Source: Microcebus murinus
Taxonomy: Eukaryota; Chordata; Mammalia; Primates; Cheirogaleidae
Direction: 5' to 3'
Assembly: GCF_040939455.1 (NCBI RefSeq)
Contig: NC_134108.1
Span: 17,761,501-17,825,500, forward strand
Length of the DNA: 64,000 nt
Shown here: in pieces, positions 48,023 to 59,689 of the stretch
Position numbering within the stretch: the stretch's first letter is position 1
Layout: every line of letters starts with the position of its first letter
Notes under the pieces: generated by a model
Told to the model about the DNA's origin: nothing
The model's database searches: none
Seen by the model: the letters and a program-made list of their open reading frames with translations, nothing else
Made by a program: the position numbers and the translations under genes

Positions 48023-48405
48023 GGGTATATCCAGAAGTGGAATTGCTGTATTCTATGGTAATTCTATGTTTAATTTTCTTAAGGAACTGCCATACTGTTT
48101 TCCACAGTAGCTGTACTATTTTACAATCCTACTATTAATAGTAATGTACAAGCATTCCAACTAATTTCTCCACAGCCTGGCCAATACTTTTTTTTTTTTT
48201 AATAATTGTCGCCCTAATTGTATCTCAGTGTGGTTTTTATTTGCATTTTATTAATGATTAGTGATGCCGAGCATCTTTACATGGGCTTACTGTCCATTTG
48301 TAAATTTTTGGAGAAACATCTGGTTAAGTCCTTTTACAGGGTTGCTTTGTTGTTGAGTTTTAGAAATTCTTTATATATTCTGGGTATTTCCTTATCAGAT
48401 ACATC

Positions 48406-48572
48406 TGTAGTTCCTAAGTCCTGGGCCATGGACCGGTACTGGTCCTGTGGCTTGTTAGGAAACAGGCCACACAGCAGGAGGCAAGCAGTAGGTGAGCGAG
48501 TGAGTGAAACTTCATCTGTATTTACAGTTGCTCCCCATCACTCACATGGTGCCAAAAAGGTTATGGACCACG
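48406..48572 (-). mobile_element. hAT MITE, internally deleted copy
   Basis: Contains 'gggccatggaccggtactgg', 'gttaggaaacaggccacaca' and 'ggtgccaaaaaggttatgga', the two ends of the family also found at 57986-58447, in opposite orientation. Flanks gatacatc (48398-48405) and gatacatg (48573-48580) are an 8-base duplication with one change, as hAT makes. Confidence 0.85.
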
Positions 48573-48724
48573 GATACATGATTTATAAGTATCTTCTTCC
48601 ATCCCATGGGCTGCCTTTTCACTGTTGATAGTATCCTTTGATGCACAAAGGTTTTTAATTTTAATAATGTCCAATTTATCTGTTTTGTTTTTTTTTTTGC
48701 CTGTTCTCAAACTCTGTGCTCTTA

Positions 48725-50170
48725 ACCACTACATTGTAGCATACCACCAAAATTGTGATATGCAAAATTATTTGATACCAATTGTATCTCCTTATGATAT
48801 GAGGATGAAGGTCCATATTGTCAGGGAATACAATGAAGGAAGCAATGATATTTATTAGCACATTACAGATGTGCTTAGTGCATGTTACTTGATGAAAGTT
48901 TGTTTTTCCACATGAATTGAAGAAAATAATGTTGAGTGAACTGTGTGTCATCTCCCTGCTTTTTCTCATGTATTTCTTGGGCATTTATTAGGGGAAGAAA
49001 GACTTGGAGAAGGGGTATGGTCCCCAGTGGTGAATTGAGATAGAGTTGTCAATCTCTTAGCTGCAGATACATTGCCAGGATGTTTTCTGGTAGAAGTTTT
49101 ATTATGTTAAAGCAAATTTAAAGAGGTAAAATCAAATCTCTCTGCAGTCTCATTCACTCCCTGCTGCTGGAATCTCACTTTCCCTCGGAGTTTAATCAAG
49201 ACAGAAGTAAAAGAGAAAAATCATCCTTTTTCTTGCCTTTTCCTCTGCCTATGGCAGCACTCAACTTTGTCCTCCTGGGTATTATTGGGGCAGAGGGATG
49301 GGCAGGGAACGGAGCCCACATTGTGTTCTTTCATCTGAAAGTGTCATGTGACTCACGTTTCAGAGTTCTTTGCTTCTAATTATGTCCCCCTACTTTTTGT
49401 TTTCTCTCTGCCTTATCACTTAGCCCCTCTGGTTCTCCATTTTCAAATTTGAATTTGGAATATGTGGAAAGTAAACTTTATTTTTCTTTTTTCTCCCTGT
49501 GTTATTGTGAATTATTAATTCCATGCCTCAGACTCAGAGAGTGGGCACAGATGCTGTAACAATAACAACTGGCAAAGCAAGTAACATAGAACACCCTCCT
49601 TCCCATCCAAGTACAGAAATAAGCCTCAAATACTTACATTGCAGGCATGTGCTTGTGCTAGGCTCCTAACATTCTCTATGTTTAAGGTCGTCATAAAAGG
49701 GGTTTGCAAATATAATGGTGATGGCTTCTGAGCTGTCAGGAAGTTTGCAGTAAGAAGAGCCCTTTTGTAAGCCTCCCACGAAGCTGTCACAGCCACAGCA
49801 TAAGGTGTAATAGTTTCCTCTCCTTGCAATGGCTTTAGTAATAAGGGAGATGATTGTAATGCTGCCTGATTGTGGGGTGGGGAAGGTGAAGACAGGAAAA
49901 CACAAGGAGGGGCTTCTGGCCCACCTCGCTGCATTCCATGTGGTGATCTCACCCCCCATACAAGGACTATGTGGTCCAGGTATCCTATCTCCCTGTAAGC
50001 CCGGGGTCACAGTGTCCTCCTGGTTAGCTCCAGATTCCAGATGACTTCATCACCTTCCAAGGATTACTCCAGCTTGACTTCTATCCTTTTTATACAAAGG
50101 AGCAAGGAGGTCTCTGTTCCATATCACAGGCCAAGAAAAAGATTCATTTTGCAAGATAATTTTTATCCGT
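48725..50170. other. Repeat-poor intergenic sequence
   Basis: No recognised mobile element. Overlapping minus-strand frames of 108-114 codons at 49626-50010 have unlike compositions, no start context worth noting, and match nothing I know. Confidence 0.5.
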
Positions 50171-50174
50171 TGTG

Positions 50175-50345
50175 TTTACACTGTGTGCTAGGTGCTTACA
50201 TAGTTCATGAAAATTCTCATAGCAACTCTAGGTAGATTTTATTATTTATTCCCTTTTGCTGCTGAGGACATCGACACCGGGGAGAGGTAGGGGATTTGCT
50301 CACGGTAACCACACCTGTGGCTGGCCAGGCTTGCAGTCTGAGTGG
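50175..50345 (-). mobile_element. MIR SINE relic
   Basis: Antisense MIR: 'cactgtgtgctaggtgctta', 'attctcatagcaactctagg' and 'ggggatttgctcacggtaac'. Confidence 0.75.
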
Positions 50346-50349
50346 TCTT

Positions 50350-51420
50350 TCTCCCCTCTCTATCTCTACCTCTTCCTAGTCTTCTCTCTCTGACCTTTGG
50401 CCCCCTCCCTTTTCAAGTCTCATTGTAGATTCCAGGAAACAAAGGAAAAACAGAGTTGCTTTATATGAAACTTGTTAACTGAAATTAGAAACAATTACCA
50501 CCTTTCAGAGGAGAGAGCTGCTGTTCCTTCAGCATTTTAGAACATAAGGCCGGATATAATCCGAACATTAGTGGATGGGCAGGTTCGCATGATAAAGGAA
50601 TCTAGTACACACTCGGTTTGGTGTCATTGTTATCTCATCCACTGGCACAGTTGACTGAGGAGATGTTAGATGCAGTTTTCGCACTGCTTATGAACACCAC
50701 TGGGTGAAAGAAATGCTGCACAGGTGGAGATAATATCATTCAGCTGCAATGAGGGCAATTTGCAAGAGGGAATTGCTCCTGTTCATGCTGAGGCCAACGG
50801 CAGGGCCTTGGGTTCTCATTTCATGGCAGAAAAGACTTCCTGACACATTTTTTCTTTCCACAGCTCAGTTGTTGGCTTATTCTCACTTGTTTTTATTGGA
50901 ATAATGATTTTTTGTAATGTTGGTTTCGTGGCACAATTAGTCTTCTGCCAAATCCAGCAATCAAGGAAAATTAAAGCATTATTTATTGATTTCTAGAGAG
51001 AATAGGTTTATTGTGCCTTATTTATTCTTGAATAGGCTAATTGGATACCCAAAAAACCCTATTTGGGTTAGACAATGCCACTAATAAATATAGATTACCC
51101 AATAATTCAGAAAAAGTTATTTTCTTAAATATAGCATAAATACCACAGTTCCAATCATTTTCAGATGATGTTTACAAAACAGCAAGAAAAGACTCAAATT
51201 TGCCTGTTGAAAACTATAGTAGAGGTGTTTGGCAGTTTCTTTGGCACCATGTTTTCTTGAAAAAACTATACTCAGAAAGTATTCCCCTTAGTAGCTGTTG
51301 TCACAGTGCATTATTGGATATGAAAAGAACCATGTGCATCTCATTGGGTACCAGAAGATTGGCAAATCCTTGAACTGTGAGGTCATTGTTTTGGCTGATG
51401 AGTGGCTTCATCTTCATCAT
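50350..51420. other. Repeat-free block, possible conserved non-coding DNA
   Basis: About 1 kb without recognisable repeats and with even composition. The part at 50690-50850 and the AT-rich part at 50870-51010 have the look of constrained enhancer-like DNA. This is an impression only and needs alignment. Confidence 0.3.
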
Positions 51421-51424
51421 TATA

Positions 51425-51680
51425 AAAATAGTGAATACACAGCATTCCAAGGTGGTAGCCACTGTTCTGAGCAATTTAGCTGTGATAATTAATTTAATCC
51501 TCATGGCACCCTAGGAAGTAGAAACTATTAATATTCCCATTTTAGAGGTGAGGATGCTGAAGCACAGAGAGGTTAGGTAACTTGCCCAAGGCTCCACAGC
51601 TACCAATGGGAGAACTGGAATACATATGCAAACAGTTGGCTCTAGAGTTCATGCTCTTAACTGCTGTCCTAGATGGCAAC
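51425..51680 (-). mobile_element. MIR SINE, well preserved
   Basis: Antisense MIR: 'taatcctcatggcaccctag', 'attcccattttagaggtgag', 'gttaggtaacttgcccaagg', 'ctccacagctaccaatggga'. Confidence 0.92.
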
Positions 51681-51684
51681 ACTG

Positions 51685-53640
51685 ATTGAGGTCATACTGT
51701 ATGCCATGCGTTATGCTAGGCACTGTGGCTGGAGAGAGAAGAATTCCTCAAGGGATTTATGGTCTAGTGCACCTAGATATAAATCTGTCTTCTTCAAATC
51801 TCAAGAGGTCATTTCCAAAGTTTCTGATGGCAGGGAAAAAATTCCTCAACTGCCAGTGGTTTGTACGGCTGTTAACAAAGAAGCGCTGCTCTTCATGAAG
51901 GCAGCATTGCAAGGTTGCCCTTAGAGTTAGAATGATGCCTTAACAACAGCTGCACCATCAGCACTTGAGTGCTTCCTCAAAGGAGGCATCGTGCTAATCC
52001 TCACATGTAGTCTCATGGAATGCTCACGACGTCACGAGCTAGCTCTTTCTCTTGAATGGGTCACTGCTCCCAGCCCAGCCCTGCATTTTTGCTTGTGGGT
52101 CCGTCTTACTGGACTCATTCTCAGGCAGCACTGCTGCCACGTGCCTCGAGCCGCAGGGAAGCAATGGACATTCCCTTGTTGATTTCATGGTTTCAGCTGT
52201 AAGACAGCTTTTCTCACATAAAACCCAGAAATCACACCCCACACTCAAGCTAGCCTGTTTTTACAAATTTTGGCCGGGGGACTGGGGGAAGTCAGCTAGT
52301 TTCCACACTCCCTTGATCCTGTTATTTTCATCATCACACTTCCTTGCATTTCCTTGTTTCAATTAGGGCTGAAAACAATGTGCCAGAATTGGGTGAGCGC
52401 CTGTCCTCTGTGGAGAAGAGGTAGCTCCTCACCTCATCCAGGAGGGCAAGAGGCTCATCCGACTTCTTCCCATTTCTTACACATTGAGGACCCTTACAAA
52501 CCGGGCAGGATTTAGGAGGCTAGCTAAAATCCAAAGGAAGTATTAAAACTGAACTTCAAAAACACTGAAAGGTTTGCCTAGTGATGCCCTTCGTCAGTTT
52601 TAGCAGCGAGAACTCACAGTTAATGTTAAAATGGACAACCCTGGGCTATAAATATCCATGATTCATATTTGAATCACTAAAGATTTCATCATAACACAGT
52701 TGGTTCAGTTAGACTCTCTGTGAAATGTGGGTGAAAAGCCCTAATTCTGAGGACCACCATATCTGCAAAAATCCATCTTCAGCTGTTGCAAAATCTCTGT
52801 ATCAGGATTAGATAACGTTGACAATAAAGTCTGAAGAACATATCCTTCTGTGTTCGTCTCCATGTATGTAGAATGTGTGCACACATGCAAAGGATACTCA
52901 GCAAATAGGATTGAAGGAGAGTAGATAAGTTGGGGATACTCGTAGTTTATTTTATACTTTTGTGTATTGGAATTTGAAAAAACAAATACATTTTACTTTT
53001 GAAATTTTATTAATATTTTGAAAATAAAAAAGTATGTTCTAGAGTACTCAAAAAGAAAGTTATACCTCTGTTGTTGAGAATAAAGAACAATATTCTCAGG
53101 GCATATCAGCCTTTCCCTCTCACAGGCTTAACCTTCACTTGAACAAATGTCTACATTTGCATAACCAGTTACTAAAATAATTCTCACATTAAAGCAACCA
53201 TTTTTTTTTGGTGTCCTTTATTTTTAGTCCAAGATCACTTATCATCTTTAGTTGTCATCTCTCCTTTAGACGCATTTAATTGAGAAGAGTTTCTCACTTT
53301 TTTTCTCTCTCTCACTAAAGCAACCATTATTTACCTGCCATAGTACATGACAAAATAGTTTCGGAATGATTTTATAATTATACTTTTTTGATGCTGTGCT
53401 TTTGGCTGCCAAAAGTCAGACTTGCCAATCTACAGCATATTTTTGTATGTAAGCAAAGATTAAATATAGGTGATTTTTAAAAGTTTGTTGTTTTATTGTG
53501 TCATTCTTCATAAAATTATAGCTCCAGAATGGATATTATCAAAATTTGATAGGGTAATTTTCTTTTAGCATTTATCATGTTCTTTTTATGCAAATATCAG
53601 AAATGTCTGGATCACTGACAGAATCTTTTCTTTAGTCTAA
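51685..53640. other. Unassigned intergenic sequence
   Basis: No gene or clear repeat recognised over about 2 kb. Confidence 0.5.
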
Positions 53641-53644
53641 GCTT

Positions 53645-54715
53645 TATGTTTTATCTTTTTTATTTCAATAGATTTAGGGGGTAAAAGTAGAGTTTTATTA
53701 CATGGATATATTGTATAGTAGTGAAGCATGGGCTTTTAATGTACCCATCACCTGAATAGTGTACATTGTACCCAATGTAATTGTACCTAGTTATATACCA
53801 ACAATTTTTTTCATTCACTCTCCTCCCCCCAGCTCCCTGAGTCTCCAGTGTCCATTATACCACTCTGTATGACCACACATGCCCATAGCTTAGCTCTCAT
53901 TTACAAGCGAGGACATGCAGTGTTTGGTTTTCTGTTCCTGAGTTACTTCACTTAGGATAATGGCCTCTAGTTCCATCCAAGTTGCTGCAAAAGACATTAT
54001 TTCAGTATTCTTTATGGCTGAGTAGTATTGGAAATTGTATATTCACTATATTTTCTTTATCCATTCATTAGTTGATGGGCCTTTATGTTGATTTCATATC
54101 TTTGCAATTGTGAGTTGTGCTGTGATACACATACAAGTGCAGGTGTCTTTTTGATATAACTTCTTTTCCTTTGGGTATATACCCAGTAGTGGGATTGCTT
54201 GATCGAATAGTAAGTCTACCTTTAGTTCTTTGAGGAATCTTCATATTGTTTTCCACAGAGGTTGTACTAATTTACATTCCCACCAACAGTGGATAAGTGT
54301 TCCCTTTTCACCACGTCCACACTGACATCTCCTGTTTTTTGACTTTTTAACGGTGTCCATCTTTACTGTGCTAAGGTGGTGCCTCATTGCGGTTTCAATT
54401 TGCGTTTTCCTGATGATTAGTGATGTTGAGCATTTTTCATATGTTTGTTGGCCATTTGTATTAATATCTCTTCTTTTGAAAAATGTTCATGTCCTTTGCC
54501 CACTTTTTAATGGGTTTGTTTTTTCTTCCTGATTTGTTTGAGATCCTTGCAGATTCTGAATATTAGTCCTTTGTTGGATGCATAGTTTGTGAATATTTTC
54601 TCCTATTCTGTAGGTTGTCGATTTACTCTGTTGATTATTTCTTTTCTTGTGCAGAATATTTTTAGTTTAATTAAGTCCCATTTATTTATTTTTGGTTTTG
54701 TTGCATTTGCACTGA
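53645..54715 (-). mobile_element. L1 3' UTR and ORF2 end (L1P/L1MA-like)
   Basis: Antisense L1: 'tcaatagatttagggggtaa', 'cacctgaatagtgtacattg', 'tcctccccccagctccctga', 'gtatatacccagtagtggga', 'catgtcctttgcccactttt', 'gtaggttgtcgatttactct'. ORF2 is broken by stops. Confidence 0.9.
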
Positions 54716-54719
54716 CAAA

Positions 54720-55495
54720 ATTTCAAAGAAAAAAGTAGTCTAAAACCTTTGGAATCTTTTAATCAGATCTGTTTCTCATGATTACACAAATGCAAGAACA
54801 CATGTAATTTTTTTTTTTTAAATAAAAGCAGTTGTTATCTATAAAAAGTTTCTGGTCTTCCCTGCCAATGTTTGGAGACAGCTTTAACTGGGAAGAAAGT
54901 GAAGTTTATCTTCACAGCAGCTGTTCACCTTTCTTTTCCCTTTCGTAAGTTACTATTTCTGTTTCAAGGATATTTATGCATCCATGCTCTCTTTTGGAAT
55001 GTCTCTGATAACCTCATTTCCACTTAGATGATCATATCTGACAGCATGTTGTCTTGTTCCCAGGGAATATATTTTTAAGTTAAAAGATTGAATCTCTAAT
55101 GGTTGAATATTGAATGTCAGGGAATAGGAGACAATCTGGGAGAAGGTCATTTCCCAATGCCTCAGAAGTAAAAACTGAATACATATTATAGTATGATTTA
55201 TGTATCTTGGATCGTCCCATAAAATATGTTTTGAAAGTACTATTAGGGAAAGAATATGGGTTGGATGGATCCTCTATGTATTATATACCGGTAATAAAAC
55301 ATTTTGATATTCCTGTTTTCTTACATTTCATTTTTGCTGATCATTTTAAAGTTCAGATTTTAGCCTATGATGATTTAGAATTAATCTGAATTTAATTAAA
55401 AACAAGGTATCCCAAACAATATTTTATTTCAATATGTTAGCATCTAAGACATCTAAAAACTTGAAATTGCTAAAGCATCTCTCTGAAAATCAAAT
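54720..55495. other. Unassigned intergenic sequence
   Basis: AT-rich with a poly-T run at about 54810. Nothing recognised. Confidence 0.5.
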
Positions 55496-55499
55496 AGTA

Positions 55500-55770
55500 T
55501 GAATAATAATAATAAAAATACTTATTAAGCACTTAAAGTGTGCCAAACACTGTGCTAAGTTCATTTTATGGATTTTGTTTTTTAATATTTGCAAGAATTG
55601 TCAGTGGTAGGACCTAATTCTTCCTCTTCACAAAGGAGGAAGCTGAAGCTTACAGAGAGCCCAAGCAGTTGGTTCAACTGTTAAACCAGTAACGGAATGA
55701 GAATTTGAACCTGGTTCTGTTTCCTTCCACAACCCTTCATTCCCAATCATTACACTCTATACCTAATTAT
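55500..55770 (-). mobile_element. MIR SINE relic
   Basis: Antisense MIR: 'acttattaagcacttaaagt', 'gccaaacactgtgctaagtt', 'aaaggaggaagctgaagctt', 'gaatttgaacctggttctgt'. Confidence 0.85.
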
Positions 55771-55789
55771 CTCCCTTTCCCATCCTTAT

Positions 55790-55965
55790 CACATGCCCAC
55801 TGTGTGCCAGGCACTGACCTTAGATATTTATACACCTTTTCCTCCTCATTTAATCATGCTTAAGTGGCCTGTCCAATTTTACACAGCTTAGAAGTAGCAG
55901 ACCAGGGCTCACATCCAGGGCTCATGATTTCAAATTGAGTAGTGTTTCTACCACATGAAGCTAAT
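55790..55965 (-). mobile_element. MIR SINE relic
   Basis: A second antisense MIR directly follows: 'cactgtgtgccaggcactga', 'tacacagcttagaagtagca', 'gaccagggctcacatccagg'. Confidence 0.75.
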
Positions 55966-55969
55966 CTCT

Positions 55970-56715
55970 CAATCAGGCCAAGTATGATATAAAGTAGGGA
56001 GAGTTCTAGAGGTGTGATCTTTGGTGATAGTTCACTCAAAAAACCCTCGGCTACCTTTAAAACAAAGCCAAGTGTATAATGCACTATATTGTACTTATTG
56101 GGCAAGACGTTCATTTAAAATCATAACTAAACTTTATAGTTGCCATGCATAATGTCTAAGTTAAATGCTATCTAGTCTATATTTTGTAGTACTTTAGAAG
56201 AGATGATTTTGTTTTCAGTTACTAGAAACTGATAGAACTCACAAACTAAAACCTTCATTGATTAAGTGATTTTTCTCAAAGTTAAAGTTTAGCTGTTTAG
56301 GGGACTGTATTTTGAATAATGAATGAGGAGCAGGAAGGTTCTTGTGTAATGATAGAATGAGGGAGAAGTTGTGGTTCTATGAAAGGGAGAGAGGATTTAA
56401 GAAAGGTAATTTTTTAAACTAAGATCTTAGGTAAATATTGCTGTAGGGAGAAAATACAAATAGTATGACAGAACCAGATTGGTAACCAAGGATGTCTTGG
56501 GTGGGTCTCGTTAAGATAACACTCATTCTCAAACTGGAAGACTGATAGCAAATCCAAGTCACCAGGGCTTCACATAATTCTATCTTAAACTTTCGTTTTC
56601 TTTTTCTTCACCTTTTGCCTCCTTTGTCCTTAATTATTCACTAGCACTTCCCTAGCAGCTTCAAAAAGTACCCTCCTGTCCACCCCCATTTTTTCCCAAG
56701 CGGAAGTATGTATAC
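55970..56715. other. Unassigned intergenic sequence
   Basis: Nothing recognised. Confidence 0.5.
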
Positions 56716-56725
56716 CACACTGTAT

Positions 56726-56917
56726 CCAGGCATCCTCAAACTACGGCCCGCGGGCCATATGCAGGCGTTTGTGCCCATTTGTGTTTTTACTTCAAAATAA
56801 GATATGTGCAGTGTGCATAGGAATTTGTTCATAGTTTTTTTCAAACTATAGTCCGGCCGTCCAACGATCTGAGGGACAGTGAACTGGCACCCTGTTTAAA
56901 AAGTCTGAGGACCTCTG
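56726..56917. mobile_element. hAT-type MITE
   Basis: Ends are 'caggcatcctcaaactacgg' at the left and 'aagtctgaggacctctg' at the right, which are imperfect inverted repeats. The body includes 'tacggcccgcgggccatatg' and 'taagatatgtgcagtgtgca'. Flanks cactgtat (56718-56725) and cagtgtat (56918-56925) are an 8-base duplication with one change. Confidence 0.88.
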
Positions 56918-57143
56918 CAGTGTATACTATACTCATGGATCTTCTCCAGCTGCTGTAGCTGAGCCTTGAGAGCTCCCAGAGTGGCGCACTTTCTTCACAG
57001 AAAGCAGGAGAGAAGGTGCCAACCTTTGCATCTGGAACACCAGATTTATGATGATTTGATTATTCAGATTAATCATATTCCATGACACACTGATTTTTTT
57101 AAATAACCACACTTCCCAATGCAGTTTAAAATGTAATAGCCAT

Positions 57144-57533
57144 TGGATTAGTTTCCCAGGGCTCCTATAACAAAGTACCAGCAATTTATTCTCTCACAGC
57201 TCTGGAAGGCTGGAAGTTAGAAACCAATGGATTGGCAAGGCCACGCTGTCTCTGAAGGCTCTAAGGACAGATCCTTCTTTGCCATTTTTAGGTCCCGATG
57301 GTTCCTGGCAATCATTGGCATTCCTCAGCTTGGAGCTGCACCACTCTAGTCTCTGTCCCTGTCTCCACGTGGCCTTATTCCCCATGTCTGTGTGTGTCAC
57401 CCCCTCTTCTTTGGAGTACACTGTCATAGGATTTGGGGCCCACCTTAATCCAGCGTGACCTCATCTTAACTACGTACATTCTGAGGTTCCGGGCAGACGT
57501 GAATTTTGGGTCACACTAATCAACCTACGTACA
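57144..57533 (-). mobile_element. MaLR-type solo LTR
   Basis: Antisense LTR related to that at 27104: 'tggattagtttcccagggct', 'tataacaaagtaccagcaat', 'cctggcaatcattggcattc', 'gcgtgacctcatcttaacta', 'cattctgaggttccgggcag'. Ends 'tacgtaca'. No matching flanks remain. Confidence 0.85.
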
Positions 57534-57559
57534 AAGTGTTGGTCTGTGTCAGGCATTTG

Positions 57560-57860
57560 CTTGCCACCCAGGACACAATGGTGAGCAAAGCCCAGTGTGG
57601 TTGCTGTCCTCATGGATATTACAGTCTAGCATGGAAACTAAGAATCCATCACATAACTGTGTTATCAAGAGTGCCAAGTACATTAAAGGACATATACTCT
57701 GTGAGAGCATGTATAGGAGGAAATTGTCTATGTTAGGAAGTTGGAAAGCCTTCTTGGAGAGTGAAGTTTGATCTGAAAGATAAATGATAAGTGGAGCAGA
57801 GAAAAGAAGGTGAAGAGAGAAGAGAAGAATGTTCCAGGCAGAGGGAATGGCAGGTGTGAG
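57560..57860 (+). repeat. Ancient mammalian repeat, family unresolved
   Basis: Blocks 'cacaatggtgagcaaagccc', 'gctgtcctcatggatattac', 'agccttcttggagagtgaag', and 'gttccaggcagagggaatgg' belong to the same unresolved family as 11270-13650. The 119-codon minus-strand frame at 57549-57908 lies over this and is not a gene. Confidence 0.55.
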
Positions 57861-57985
57861 TGACCTCTGGTGAGAAGGAGCACATTCAAGAAGCCAAAAT
57901 ACAGCCACTGTGGCTGGTGTTTCTCACACTTGACAGCATTGAAAATCAGATTGTGCCCAAACCCTGGTCTCCAAATAGCACATAC

Positions 57986-58447
57986 CAGAGGTCCCCAACC
58001 TTTTTGTCACCAGAGACTGGTTTCATGGAAGACAATTTTTTTCCATGGATGGGGCAGGAGGGATAGTTTGGGGATGATTCAAGTGCATTTATTGTGCAGT
58101 CAAACCTCTCTGCTAATGATAATCTGTATTTGCAGCTGCTCCCCAGCGCTAGCATCACATCCTGAGCCCCACCTCAGATGATCAGGCATTAGATTCTCAT
58201 AATGAGCACAAAACCTAGATCCCTCACTTGTACAGTTTATAGTAGGGTTCATGTTCCTATGAAAATCTAATGCCACCGCTGATGTGACAGGAGGTGGAGC
58301 TCAGGCGGTGATGCCAGCAATAGGGAGCAGCTGTAAACACAGATAAAGCATCACTCGCTGGCCCACCACTCACCTCCTGTCGTGCAGCCCCGTTTCTAAC
58401 AGGCAACAGACTGGTATTGGTCCCCAGCCTGGTTGTTGGGGACTGCA
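57986..58447 (+). mobile_element. Long hAT MITE
   Basis: Starts 'cagaggtccccaaccttttt' and ends near 'ggttgttggggactgcag', imperfect inverted repeats. Internally 'gcattagattctcataatga' (58188) and 'tgaaaatctaatgccaccgc' (58259) form a second inverted pair, giving the element a foldback centre. Same family as 48406-48572. Confidence 0.88.
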
Positions 58448-58479
58448 GCTATATACCACTAAAAGAAACCAGCTTATTT

Positions 58480-59680
58480 TGGCAAAATGTCTGACTCCTA
58501 GTTTGTAGTACAAATATATTAGGTATCTATCTTGTTATGCAAAAGAGTATGGAAATCAACAAAGATTACTGAGATTGTATCAGAAAGACTCAGGAACCAA
58601 CTTGAAGAGGCTCCTACTGGCCAAAGATGGGACAGTTTGAGCTTCAATAGCACATCTTTGAAATAGAATGAAACATAATCCCATGTTAAAATTATGAGTA
58701 CAAAATGATACTGAAAAACTCATTTTTTAAAACTTTGAAGGATGCTAGGGAACCTACTTATTAATCTAAAAAGCAGTAAATAAGAGGAAGGAATCAAGCA
58801 CTTAACTTGGTTTTTCTGTGTGATCTGTCTTCAGTATAACCAGAGTTGATAAAGATTTCTATACATAGATGTATGCCAGCTAATGTATGACAAAGGAATG
58901 ACAAAACACCACCATATTTTAAACTGCTCGTGAAATAATGGACCCAAGCATTGATCACTGATGGCCATTAATATCATTGAAAAAGAGATGAATCTTATGT
59001 GCCTCTACAAAATATTCTATCCCAAATTTGAACCTTAATTAAGTCATGCTTCTAGGTTTAACTTCCAATTTATAGGCATACATGAAATGGTATGATAGAG
59101 ATGCAGTCTGTAAAATCTTAGAATATTATGAATCCTGCAGGAATAAATAATCTGGTTTCCTTAACCAGGAGAAAAGTAATGGAATTGCCAGGAGAAAAGT
59201 AATGGAGGAGGGACTTTCTGATGAAAAGGGATAAAGGAACTGTCAAACACATGCAACATATGGCTTGTATTTGGATCCGTATTTCACCCAACCCAATGGT
59301 AAAAACAACAAACATACATATATTAGACAATAAGCAAAATTTTAACACAGTCTGGATAATTGATAACATCAGAAGATATTACTTTCTCTTGAAGGGTCAA
59401 GGATAATGATGTCTTGACTATGTTTTAAAAAGAGTTCTGTTTTTTTCTTGAGATGCATACTGAAATACTTATGAATGAAATAATATAATAGCAGAAACTT
59501 GCCTCAAATATTCCAGTCATTGTGGGGAAGGAAAGAAGCAGATGGAAGAAAAGATGGAACAAGCCAGAGCCCTGAGTCAGGTTTTGTAGCTGACTGACAG
59601 GTGCATGGGGATATCATAGTCTACTTTTGTCCCCCTTATATTCTCTACTTTTGTCAATGAAAAGAAGAAGAAGAAAAAAA
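58480..59680 (+). repeat. Ancient mammalian repeat, unresolved, 3' part well visible
   Basis: The 3' part carries 'gactatgttttaaaaagagt', 'gagatgcatactgaaatact', 'gctgactgacaggtgcatgg' and 'attctctacttttgtcaatg', shared in part with 39540-39900. The 5' part ('gaggctcctactggccaaag') probably belongs to it. It contains a 23-base-period duplication at 59165-59206. Confidence 0.5.
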
Positions 59681-59689
59681 TCAACCAAG

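Larger units (their letters stand above)
46385..48720 (-). mobile_element. Old L1M 3' region hosting three later insertions
   Basis: Antisense L1 3' UTR and ORF2 end: 'cataaaatttaccatattaa', 'tcaatggcattaagtacatt', 'ttcacttagcgtaatatctc', 'ctcatttattcatccattga', 'aaggaactgccatactgttt', 'ttgatagtatcctttgatgc'. Its text is continuous once the L1 tail (46793-47444), the MaLR LTR (47605-48022) and the hAT MITE (48406-48572) are set aside. Confidence 0.88.

Noticed and set aside
48218..48628. 136-codon open frame
   Set aside because: Runs through antisense L1 and a hAT MITE, so it is a chance frame.
49626..50010. Two overlapping minus-strand frames of 108 and 114 codons
   Set aside because: Different frames over the same DNA, no family resemblance, and no splice sites or polyadenylation signal placed to make an exon.
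51980..52060. CRE-like 'gacgtcac' in a slightly GC-richer patch, possible promoter
   Set aside because: A single short motif without CpG island or initiation context is not enough.
57549..57908. 119-codon minus-strand frame rich in hydrophobic residues
   Set aside because: It is the antisense of an old interspersed repeat. Apparent membrane character comes from that.
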